NCBI GenBank assembly: GCA_050248375.1
Contig: JBFWSL010000189.1
Location: 1-7,761 of the forward strand
Origin: JAYZVT01 sp050248375
GTDB lineage: Bacteria; Pseudomonadota; Alphaproteobacteria; Rhizobiales; Methyloligellaceae
Length of the DNA: 7,761 bases
Direction of reading: 5' to 3'
Every line of letters begins with the position of its first letter. Position 1 is the first letter of the stretch. The notes below the pieces were generated by a model, which did no database searches, was not told the DNA's origin, and saw nothing but the letters and a program-made list of their open reading frames with translations. The translations under genes were made by a program, and so were the position numbers. Positions 1 through 5,385 of the stretch are shown in pieces.

Positions 1-87
1 AGCGGCTTGCCTCGCCGTGATCTCGCCCGAGGCGATGGCGGCGGCGAGGCCCGTGGCGTCCAGACGGGCGTAGTCTTCCAGGGTCAT
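1..87 (-). CDS. Amidase family protein (GatA-like), N-terminal fragment
   Basis: Only the first 29 codons are present; the gene continues beyond the left edge. Reading leftward from the ATG at 87-85, the protein starts MTLEDYARLDATGLA and goes on AAAIASGEITARQAA. This matches the usual opening of amidase-signature enzymes: a short 'Y-x-x-x-D-A-x-G-L-A' helix followed by 'I-x-S-G-E-[IV]-T-A-R'. Family members hydrolyse amides with a Ser-cisSer-Lys triad, but none of those catalytic residues lies in this piece, so the substrate cannot be stated. The other nearby ATG (95-93) is followed at once by TGA, which supports the start chosen. The ribosome site is weak (GGGATGTGAGC before the ATG). The gene is divergent from arsR and shares its 136-bp AT-rich upstream gap, but nothing else ties it to arsenic. 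The family call rests on a short match. Confidence 0.6.
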   Translation of the reverse strand, partial: MTLEDYARLDATGLAAAIASGEITARQAA

Positions 88-173
88 GCTCACATCCCAC
101 AAGGGCTGCCGGGGCCGCGAGTGTCGCGCGCCCCTGCGGGACGATCAACCGGCTGGTTCACGTATGCCGGGAG

Positions 174-217
174 TTACTGGATTTTATATTTCAATATTTA
201 AAGAAATATTGTATTGA
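174..217 (+). promoter_or_regulatory. Likely arsRC-aqpS promoter region, elements ambiguous
   Basis: This is the only AT-rich stretch upstream of arsR, so the promoter is expected here. No single pair of hexamers is convincing. Options are TTACTG (174-179) with TTTAAA (197-202) at 17-bp spacing, or TATTGT (207-212) or TATTGA (212-217) as -10 elements with poor -35 partners. All options overlap or adjoin the palindromes, so a bound repressor would block RNA polymerase. A divergent promoter for the amidase gene may share the region (TATAAA on the minus strand at 188-183), also without a good -35. Confidence 0.3.
186..211. promoter_or_regulatory. Probable ArsR operator (overlapping inverted repeats)
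   Basis: Two perfect inverted repeats overlap here. One has 8-bp arms, CAATATTT (192-199) and AAATATTG (204-211), around a 4-nt spacer. The other has 7-bp arms, ATATTTC (186-192) and GAAATAT (203-209), around a 10-nt spacer. AT-rich dyads of this kind just before an arsR start are typical of the ArsR/SmtB family, where the repressor blocks its own promoter until arsenite or antimonite binds. The dyad ends 12 bp before the arsR ATG and stands out from GC-rich surroundings. Binding itself is inferred. Confidence 0.65.
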
Positions 218-223
218 CGACGG

Positions 224-577
224 ATGGAACATTCCCAAGCCGTCACCGCGCTGTCCGCGCTTGCCCAGGAGCACCGCCTTGCCGTGTTCCGGCTCCTCGT
301 CAGCGAGGGTCCCGGCGGGCTTGCGGCCGGGGAGATCGCCACCCGGCTCGGCCTGTCGCCGGCCGCGCTCTCCTTTCACCTGAAGGAACTGGACCGCGCC
401 GGTCTGGTGATCTCCGCCCGGGACGGGCGCTTCATCCGTTACGCCATATCCGTCGAAGGCATGCGCAGGCTGCTCACCTTCCTCACCCGGGATTGCTGCG
501 GCGGCGACCCCGGGCTGTGCGGCGCGGCCATAGCGAGCGCGGCGGCTGTCTGCGGCGCCGGAGCCTGCGGCGAGTGA
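224..577 (+). CDS. arsR: ArsR/SmtB-family arsenic-responsive repressor
   Basis: A 117-residue winged-helix regulator, normal for the family, first gene of the arsenic operon. Residues 4-25 form the leading helices (L-A-Q-E-x-R-L-x-V-F-R-L-L). The helix-turn-helix is about 35-60, with recognition-helix sequence LSPAALSFHLKELDRAGLV, and the wing about 62-76 (ARDGRFIRYAIS). The classic ELCVCDL metal site of the alpha-3 helix is absent: the matching stretch is AAGEIATRLG with no cysteine. Instead the C-terminal tail has Cys91-Cys92-x6-Cys99, plus Cys110 and Cys115. This resembles arsenite sensors that bind As(III) with a tail CC...C set, as in the Acidithiobacillus ferrooxidans ArsR. It should repress its own operon from the palindrome at 186-211. 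An upstream in-frame extension is unlikely because the dyad lies there. The ribosome site before the ATG is poor. arsC starts 11 bp after its stop. Confidence 0.92.
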   Translation: MEHSQAVTALSALAQEHRLAVFRLLVSEGPGGLAAGEIATRLGLSPAALSFHLKELDRAGLVISARDGRFIRYAISVEGMRRLLTFLTRDCCGGDPGLCGAAIASAAAVCGAGACGE

Positions 578-582
578 AGGAG
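577..582 (+). promoter_or_regulatory. Ribosome binding site of arsC
   Basis: AAGGAG lies 6 nt before the ATG at 589 and begins on the last base of the arsR stop codon. It decides the arsC start: the same reading frame stays open back to an ATG at 214, but that longer version would run across arsR and has no such site. Confidence 0.8.
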
Positions 583-588
583 AATCCG

Positions 589-1089
589 ATGAACGTTCTG
601 TTCCTGTGCACGGGCAACTCGGCCCGGTCGGTTCTCGCCGAATGCGTGCTGAACCGGGAAGGGCGGGGCCGCTTCCGCGGCTACAGCGCGGGCAGCCATC
701 CCCAGGGGAAGGTGAACCCTTACGCGCTCGATCTGCTCGCGCGCGAGAATTACGACGTGAGCGGGCTGCGCTCGAAGTCCTGGGATGAGTTCGCGGCGCC
801 CGGCGCGCCGGAAATGGATTTCGTCTTCACCGTCTGCGACAACGCCGCCGGCGAGGTCTGTCCCATCTGGCCCGGCCAGCCGATGACCGCCCATTGGGGC
901 TTGCCCGATCCGGCCGCGGTCGAGGGAACCGAGGCGGAAAAGCGGCTCGCCTTCGCCGACACCATGCGCATGCTCCGGCAGCGCATATCGGTCTTCGTCA
1001 GCTTGCCGCTCGCCGGGCTCGAGAAGCTCACCCTGCACAAGCGCTTGAACGAGATCGGCAGGATGAATGACGCCAGGGCAAAGGCCTGA
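589..1089 (+). CDS. arsC: Arsenate reductase, low-molecular-weight phosphatase type
   Basis: A 166-residue cytoplasmic enzyme that reduces As(V) to As(III). It opens with the phosphatase P-loop, MNVLFLCTGNSARS, giving the C-x5-R motif at Cys7-Arg13 followed by Ser14. The general-acid loop is GLPDPAAVEG near 104-113, with Asp107. Two further cysteines at 83 (TVCDNAAG) and 91 (EVCPIWPG) are candidates for passing the disulfide outward during the cycle. Position 12 is Ala where the staphylococcal pI258 enzyme has a cysteine (CTGNSCRS). Whether thioredoxin or glutaredoxin/glutathione recharges it cannot be decided from sequence. Length is slightly above the 130-150 typical of minimal members because of a helical tail (LEKLTLHKRLNEIG). 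It lies between arsR and the aquaporin gene, which begins inside its last 23 bases. A plain protein-tyrosine phosphatase is the alternative, made unlikely by the context. Confidence 0.92.
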   Translation: MNVLFLCTGNSARSVLAECVLNREGRGRFRGYSAGSHPQGKVNPYALDLLARENYDVSGLRSKSWDEFAAPGAPEMDFVFTVCDNAAGEVCPIWPGQPMTAHWGLPDPAAVEGTEAEKRLAFADTMRMLRQRISVFVSLPLAGLEKLTLHKRLNEIGRMNDARAKA

Positions 1090-1804
1090 ATTCGTGAACG
1101 TATCCGGTCTGCGGCAACGTCTGGCGGCTGAAGCCATCGGCACCGCCTTCCTGCTGGCCGCCGTCGTCGGCTCCGGCATCATGGCCGAACGGCTGGCGGG
1201 CGGGAACGGCGCCATCGCGCTGCTGTGCAACACGCTTCCCACCGGCGCCATACTCGTGGTGCTGATCACCATGCTGGCACCGGTCTCCGGAGCCCATTTC
1301 AATCCCGCCGTGACGCTCGCCTTCCTCATGCGCAGCGAGATCGCCGCGGCCGTGGCGGCGGCCTATGTCCTCGCCCAGCTTGCCGGCGGCATCGCGGGGG
1401 TCTTCGCCGCGCACGCCATGTTCGACGAGCGGATCCTGCAACTCTCCCTCGCCCGGCGCACCGGCGCGGCGCAGTGGTTCGCCGAATGGGTGGCGGCCTT
1501 CGGCCTCGTCGCTACCATCCTGCTGACGCTGGCGGCGCGCCCGAAAGCCGTGGCCGTGTCGGTCGGGCTCTACATAACCGCCGCCTACTGGTTCACGGCT
1601 TCCACGTCCTTCGCCAACCCGGCGGTCACCGTGGCGCGCGCGTTGACGGAAAGCTTTTCCGGCATCAGTCCGGCCGATGTGCCCGCCTTCGTCGCGGCGC
1701 AACTCGCCGGCGCGGCCTGCGCGGTGCCCCTGTGCCGGTGGCTGGCGGGGGCCAATGGAAGACCCTTGGGCGAGGCCGGGCCGGGGCCGCTGCGGCCTGG
1801 CTGA
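1067..1804 (+). CDS. aqpS: Aquaglyceroporin (MIP family), arsenite channel of AqpS type
   Basis: A 245-residue inner-membrane channel of the major intrinsic protein family. Six membrane helices are visible at about 21-41, 48-72, 90-114, 137-156, 163-180 and 204-228, with two re-entrant loops carrying the NPA motifs: HFNPAVT (NPA 79-81) and FANPAVT (NPA 184-186). The residue after the second NPA, which is the selectivity-filter arginine in ordinary aquaporins and GlpF, is Val187. That fits the AqpS channels of arsenic operons, first described in Sinorhizobium meliloti, where the channel replaces the ArsB/Acr3 pump and lets arsenite formed by ArsC flow out. The ATG at 1067 overlaps arsC by 23 bp. 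A GTG at 1094 in the same frame, 9 nt after AAAGG and just past the arsC stop, is a possible alternative start and would drop nine non-membrane residues. The coding region ends 2 bp from the end of the convergent GMC gene. Confidence 0.9.
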   Translation: MTPGQRPEFVNVSGLRQRLAAEAIGTAFLLAAVVGSGIMAERLAGGNGAIALLCNTLPTGAILVVLITMLAPVSGAHFNPAVTLAFLMRSEIAAAVAAAYVLAQLAGGIAGVFAAHAMFDERILQLSLARRTGAAQWFAEWVAAFGLVATILLTLAARPKAVAVSVGLYITAAYWFTASTSFANPAVTVARALTESFSGISPADVPAFVAAQLAGAACAVPLCRWLAGANGRPLGEAGPGPLRPG

Positions 1805-1806
1805 CG

Positions 1807-3411
1807 CTACCGCCGCGCTTCCAGGATCATGTCGCTGGCTTTCTCCGCGATCATGATGGTCGGCGCGTTGGTGTTGCCCGAGACCAGCGTCGGCATGATC
1901 GAGGCGTCCACCACGCGCAGGCTCTTGATCCCGTGCACGCGCAGTTGCGCGTCCACCACCGACTGCGGATCGCTGCCCATCTTGCAGGTGCCAACCGGGT
2001 GATAGATCGTCTGCGACAGGTTGCGCGCCGCGTCGAGAAGCTGCTCGTCGCTCTCGCTGCCGCTGCCCGGCGTGCGCTCCCGCACCACGTATTTCGAAAG
2101 CGCCCTGGTGGAGAACATCCGCCGCGTCAGCTTCACAGAGGCGATGGCCGTGTCCTGGTCCAGCGGCGCGGACAGGTAATGCGGGTGGATCGCGGGATAG
2201 ACATCGGGCTTCGGAGAGCGGATGTCGATATGCCCGCGGCTTTCCGGCCGGAGCTGGCAGATCGAGGCGGTCACGCCCTGGAAGTCGTGCATCTTGATGC
2301 CCGGCTTGTCGGCGCTGAGCGGCTGGAAGTGATACTGGATGTCGGGCGTGTCCAGGCCGGGGCGGCTGCGCGTGAAGATGCCCACATGGCTCGCGCCGAT
2401 GGCCATCGGTCCCTTGCGGGTAAGCGCGTATTGCAGCGCCACCTTCACCCGCCACAGCGGGTTGTTGATCTGGCTGTTCATGGTCGGGATGTTGACTTCG
2501 TAGACCATGCGGATCTGCAGGTGGTCCTGCAGGTTCCGCCCGACGCCGGGGCTGTCGTGGCGCACCTCGATGCCGTGCCCGCGCAGCAGCGCCCCCGGCC
2601 CGACGCCCGAAAGCTGGAGAATTTGCGGTGTATTGATCGCCCCCGCGCTGAGGATCACCTCGCCGCCGGGCGCGAGCTTCGCCTCCTGCCGGCCCGATTT
2701 GCCGCGCCAGGCGATACCGGTCACTTGTTTCTTGTCTTTGCCGTCGAACAGCAGGCCCTCCACCAGGGCGTTGGTCGCGACGGTCAGGTTCGCCCGCTTC
2801 ATGGCCGGGCGCAGGTAGCCTACCGCCGTCGAGCAGCGCCACCCGTTGCGGGTGGTGAGCTGGAAATAGCCCGCCCCTTCCTGCGTCTTCCCGTTGAAGT
2901 CGTCGTTGCGCGGGATGCCGATCTCTTCCGCCGCGTCGATCAGCGCGTCGCAGATATCCCGGCGCGCGGGGATGTTCGACACGGTGAGCGGGCCCCCCGC
3001 GCCGTGATATTCGTCCGCGCCGCGCTCCTGGTTTTCCGACCGCCGGAAATAGGGCAGGCAGTCCTCGAAGGACCAGCCCGGATTGCCCAGTTGCCGCCAG
3101 TGGTCGTAGTCCTGCGGCTGGCCGCGAACGTAGAGCAGGCCGTTTATGGAACTGGAGCCGCCAAGCGTCTTGCCGCGCGGCCAGTCGATCGAGCGTCCGT
3201 TGATGCCCGGGTCGGGCTCGGTCTTGTAGCACCAGTCGACGTTGGGATCGTGCATGGTCTTCACATAGCCGACGGGTATGTGAATCCACGGATTGCGGTC
3301 CTTGCCCCCGGCCTCCAGCAGCAGCACGCGATGCTTGCCGCCCGCGGACAGGCGATTGGCCAGCACGCAGCCGGCCGATCCCGCTCCAGCGATGATGAAA
3401 TCGTACTCCAT
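1807..3411 (-). CDS. GMC-family FAD-dependent oxidoreductase (choline/alcohol dehydrogenase-like)
   Basis: A 534-residue flavoprotein, the usual length for bacterial GMC enzymes, which oxidise alcohols to aldehydes or ketones. The FAD-binding Rossmann motif is at the N-terminus (IIAGAGSAGC; Gly9, Gly11, Gly14), with the ribose-binding acid Glu33 in LLLEAGG. GMC signature 1 is near 79-103 (RGKTLGGSSSINGLLYVRG) and signature 2 near 257-272 (GAINTPQILQLSGVGP). The C-terminal catalytic pair is His471 (YHPVGTCKMG) and Asn515 (GNTNAPTIMIAEK). No signal peptide is seen. The open frame continues upstream to an ATG at 3525, but MEYDFIIAG at 3411 is the standard start and follows GGGGAGG. It resembles BetA- and AlkJ-like proteins, yet no betaine aldehyde dehydrogenase or BetI is in the window, so the substrate is unknown. 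It may be read alone from its own upstream region or as the tail of the permease transcript. Confidence 0.93.
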   Translation of the reverse strand: MEYDFIIAGAGSAGCVLANRLSAGGKHRVLLLEAGGKDRNPWIHIPVGYVKTMHDPNVDWCYKTEPDPGINGRSIDWPRGKTLGGSSSINGLLYVRGQPQDYDHWRQLGNPGWSFEDCLPYFRRSENQERGADEYHGAGGPLTVSNIPARRDICDALIDAAEEIGIPRNDDFNGKTQEGAGYFQLTTRNGWRCSTAVGYLRPAMKRANLTVATNALVEGLLFDGKDKKQVTGIAWRGKSGRQEAKLAPGGEVILSAGAINTPQILQLSGVGPGALLRGHGIEVRHDSPGVGRNLQDHLQIRMVYEVNIPTMNSQINNPLWRVKVALQYALTRKGPMAIGASHVGIFTRSRPGLDTPDIQYHFQPLSADKPGIKMHDFQGVTASICQLRPESRGHIDIRSPKPDVYPAIHPHYLSAPLDQDTAIASVKLTRRMFSTRALSKYVVRERTPGSGSESDEQLLDAARNLSQTIYHPVGTCKMGSDPQSVVDAQLRVHGIKSLRVVDASIMPTLVSGNTNAPTIMIAEKASDMILEARR

Positions 3412-3464
3412 GCCTCCCCGCGGGCCCCCTTGTTCACCGGATTCCCAGCTCTTGTCCCATGAAT

Positions 3465-3479
3465 GGAACAATTCGTTCC
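3465..3479. promoter_or_regulatory. Palindrome upstream of the GMC gene, possible operator
   Basis: GGAAC (3465-3469) and GTTCC (3475-3479) form a perfect 5-bp inverted repeat around AATTC. On the minus strand it reads GGAACGAATTGTTCC, with one more pair inside the spacer. It sits 54 bp upstream of the GMC start in an AT-rich pocket, as a regulator site would. The regulator is unknown. Confidence 0.45.
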
Positions 3480-3491
3480 GATTTTTGAGTA

Positions 3492-3519
3492 TTTTTATCA
3501 CAGCGGGCCGTGCCGCCAA
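3492..3519 (-). promoter_or_regulatory. Possible sigma-70 promoter of the GMC gene
   Basis: On the minus strand TTGGCG (3519-3514) and TAAAAA (3497-3492) are separated by 16 bp. Transcription would begin near the GGAAC/GTTCC palindrome, a layout that suits repression. Both hexamers are imperfect and the stretch is simply AT-rich, so this is tentative. Confidence 0.3.
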
Positions 3520-3561
3520 GGCCAAACATTTGCGGCGCGCCGGGCGGGCAGGACGCCGGGC

Positions 3562-4824
3562 TCAGGCGATCAGCCGGCGAAACGCCTCCGCCAGCAGCAG
3601 GGCGCAGCAGCCCAGCAGCCCCGCCATCGGCACCCATCGCGGAATGACCAGGAAGGCGCCAGGAGGCGGTGACGGCTCGCGTCCCTTCAGCCGCCACAGG
3701 GCGAGGTTGACCAGCGCGAAGACGGCGAGCACGACCATGGAACTGTAGCGCGCCAGCTCATCCAGCGGCAGTGTCAGCGCGAGCATCAGGACCACGGCCA
3801 CGGTCGCCGCCGTGGCCCGCAAGGGGGTGCGCGTGCGTGTGTTCACATGCCCCAGCCAGGAGGGGAGCCGTTCGAGCCGCGCCAGCCCGTACAGCACCCG
3901 CGAGGCCATGATCATCTGGATGATGACGCCGTTGAGCACGGCCGCCACCGCGATGACGGAGACGGTGGCGCCGGTCATGCCGCTGGTGTGCTCCATGACC
4001 AGGGCGAGCGGCGCGCTGGAACCCGCAAGTTCGCCGTGCGGCACCGTGAGCACCGCGATGCCGCTGATGAGAATATAGAGCGCCACTGAGCCCGCTAGCG
4101 TCAGCGCGATGGCCCAGGGGATGGTGCGCTCCGGCCTGTGGACCTCCTCCGCCACGTTGACGATATCCTCGAAGCCTATGAAGGCGAACACCGCGAGCAG
4201 TCCCGCCGCCAGCAGTCCCGAAACCGCGGCCGCGTCCAGCGGCGGCAGCGCGAAGTCCGGCGCGGCGAGCCTTTCCAGGGCCGCGGGGCCACCGCCCGCG
4301 ATGACGATGACAAGCCCCGCGATCTCGATCAGCGTGAGTATGGCGGCCATGCGCATGGATTCGGCGATGCCCCAAGCGGCTATAGCGCCGAGAAGGAAAG
4401 GCAGGCTGCACAGGAAAGCCAATTCCGGCAGGCCGGTCAGTGCCACCAGGTAGCCGGCGCCGCCCTGCACCAGGACGGCGGAAGTGAGCAACCCGGCCGA
4501 CGCGACCATCAGCCCGACCAGCGTCGGCAGCCAGCGCACGCTGAGCCCCGACGCCACATAGGCGGCTTCTCCCGCGCTCACCGGCAGGCGGCCGGCGAAC
4601 TCGGCGAAGGCCGCGGCCGCGAGCGCCATGACCGCGCCGGCCAGCACGAAGGCGAGAGGGGCGTAGTACCCCGCCGCCGCCGCCGTCTCGCCGACGAGGA
4701 CGTAGATGCCCGCGCCGATGGTGGTGCCGAGCCCGTAGAAGGTCAGCAGCGCGAGGCCGATGCTCCGCTTGAGCCCGGGCTCGCCACCGGCGGGCGCTTC
4801 CTCCGCGGGCTCGGGCGGTGTCAT
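3562..4824 (-). CDS. APC-superfamily amino acid permease
   Basis: A 420-residue polytopic inner-membrane protein, close to the usual 420-480, with about 12 hydrophobic segments between residues 23 and 415. Helix 1 has the unwound substrate-binding motif GTTIGAGIYVLVG (33-45). Helix 6 and its following loop carry FIGFEDIVNVAEEVHRPERT (215-234), the 'F-x-G-F-[ED]...A-E-E...P-x-R' hallmark of cationic amino-acid-transporter-like APC permeases. A short polar N-terminus rich in Pro and Glu precedes helix 1. It should import an amino acid or related amine by cation symport or exchange; the substrate cannot be read from sequence. The ATG at 4824 lies 20 bp after the stop of the PF10116 gene and has no clear ribosome site, so translation may depend on coupling to that gene. 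No hairpin with a T-run follows the stop, so transcripts may continue toward the GMC gene. Confidence 0.88.
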   Translation of the reverse strand: MTPPEPAEEAPAGGEPGLKRSIGLALLTFYGLGTTIGAGIYVLVGETAAAAGYYAPLAFVLAGAVMALAAAAFAEFAGRLPVSAGEAAYVASGLSVRWLPTLVGLMVASAGLLTSAVLVQGGAGYLVALTGLPELAFLCSLPFLLGAIAAWGIAESMRMAAILTLIEIAGLVIVIAGGGPAALERLAAPDFALPPLDAAAVSGLLAAGLLAVFAFIGFEDIVNVAEEVHRPERTIPWAIALTLAGSVALYILISGIAVLTVPHGELAGSSAPLALVMEHTSGMTGATVSVIAVAAVLNGVIIQMIMASRVLYGLARLERLPSWLGHVNTRTRTPLRATAATVAVVLMLALTLPLDELARYSSMVVLAVFALVNLALWRLKGREPSPPPGAFLVIPRWVPMAGLLGCCALLLAEAFRRLIA

Positions 4825-4844
4825 GGCTTTGGCCGGGGGAACGG

Positions 4845-5294
4845 TCAGACCGCCAGCACCTCTTCCAGGTGACGGGCCACGTCCTCGATCTTCATGTGCA
4901 CGAGGTCGCGGGGCAGTTCCGCCGTGACGTGCTTCTGCACTTCCTTGTCCAGCACCTTGCGCAGGTCCCCCAGGAAAGAGGGCGCAGCGATCAGGATCAG
5001 CCGCTCGTAGCTGCCATAGTTCAGCGCCGCCTTGAGATGCTCCGCCACCCGGCGGGCGAATTCCTGGATCGCATGCTCCTTGGGATCGGTCGGGGGCTCC
5101 ATGGCATGGCGTCCGTGGCCATGGGAATCGAAGCTGCGGCCAGGGGCGTCCGCGTTGATCTCCCCCGAGGATTTGACCTCGTGCGCCCAACTGGCGCCCT
5201 TCACGGGCTCCAGCCCCTTTCCGGGACCCTTGTGGGAGAAAACGGTCGCCTTGGCGGCGTCGGCAACGACAATCCAGGTAATACGGGGCTTCAT
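4845..5294 (-). CDS. Host attachment family protein (PF10116, bacterial eRF1-like)
   Basis: A 149-residue soluble protein of the family named 'protein required for attachment to host cells' after an Agrobacterium study. It starts with the characteristic strand WIVVADAAKATVFS (7-20). The middle is polar and His-rich (RSFDSHGHGRHAMEPP, about 53-68). The conserved core is ERLILIAAPSFLGDLRKVL (97-115), followed by TAELPRDLVHM and IEDVARHLEEVL at the end. Comparative work places such proteins among bacterial relatives of the eukaryotic release factor eRF1 central domain, hinting at a ribosome- or stress-related role; that is family knowledge, and function is unproven. Start choice is firm: AGGAG lies 7 nt before the ATG. 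Upstream is an FNR/FixK-like promoter, so induction at low oxygen is likely. The permease gene follows after 20 bp, probably in the same transcript. Confidence 0.82.
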   Translation of the reverse strand: MKPRITWIVVADAAKATVFSHKGPGKGLEPVKGASWAHEVKSSGEINADAPGRSFDSHGHGRHAMEPPTDPKEHAIQEFARRVAEHLKAALNYGSYERLILIAAPSFLGDLRKVLDKEVQKHVTAELPRDLVHMKIEDVARHLEEVLAV

Positions 5295-5301
5295 GAAGGA
5301 A

Positions 5302-5306
5302 CTCCT
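5302..5306 (-). promoter_or_regulatory. Ribosome binding site of the PF10116 gene
   Basis: AGGAG on the minus strand, 7 nt before the ATG at 5294. It fixes the start and falls inside the 21-nt leader predicted from the FNR-type promoter. Confidence 0.75.
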
Positions 5307-5321
5307 GCAAAAGGACAGCCT

Positions 5322-5362
5322 AGCCTATCCCCGGGCGCGCGTGGGACCTTGATGCAGGTCAA
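5322..5362 (-). promoter_or_regulatory. FNR/FixK-type activated promoter (class II layout)
   Basis: On the minus strand, TTGAC-CTGC-ATCAA (5362-5349) matches the FNR/ANR/FixK consensus TTGAT-N4-ATCAA at nine of ten arm positions. A -10-like TAGGCT lies at 5327-5322. The dyad centre (5355.5) is 31 bp from the -10 centre, which puts the site at about -40.5, essentially the -41.5 position of class II FNR-activated promoters. No good -35 is needed in that arrangement. The predicted start near 5315 leaves a 21-nt leader with AGGAG. It should drive the PF10116 and permease genes under low oxygen. Confidence 0.6.
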
Positions 5363-5385
5363 GCGGCGGGGGCCGGCTGGCTCGG

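Noticed and set aside
214..588. Extended arsC frame from the ATG at 214
   Set aside because: It overlaps all of arsR with Arg/Pro-rich sequence. The P-loop begins right after the ATG at 589, which has AAGGAG upstream.
1773..1798. GC-rich hairpin (AGGCCG...CGGCCT, or inner GGCCG-CTG-CGGCC) at the end of aqpS as a terminator
   Set aside because: It lies within the coding sequence and no T-run follows on the plus strand. GC-rich dyads of this size are common by chance here.
1807..3411. Naming the GMC gene betA (choline dehydrogenase)
   Set aside because: GMC motifs are clear, but no betB, betI or choline transporter is nearby and the family is broad. The substrate is left open.
1028..3462. Very long open frames opposite or overlapping the GMC and aquaporin genes (plus strand 1225-3462; minus strand 1028-3289)
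   Set aside because: They encode Arg/Ala/Gly/His-rich low-complexity protein with no recognisable domain, and they shadow genes that carry clear catalytic motifs. Such frames arise from GC-rich third positions.
3412..3525. Extended start of the GMC gene at 3525
   Set aside because: The extra 38 residues precede the Rossmann motif that normally begins within the first ten residues, contain the palindrome and AT-rich promoter region, and lack the GGGGAGG found before 3411.
4138..4872. Plus-strand open frame opposite the permease (also 5563-6801 opposite korB/korA)
   Set aside because: Both are mirror images of well-supported genes, with biased composition and no family motifs.
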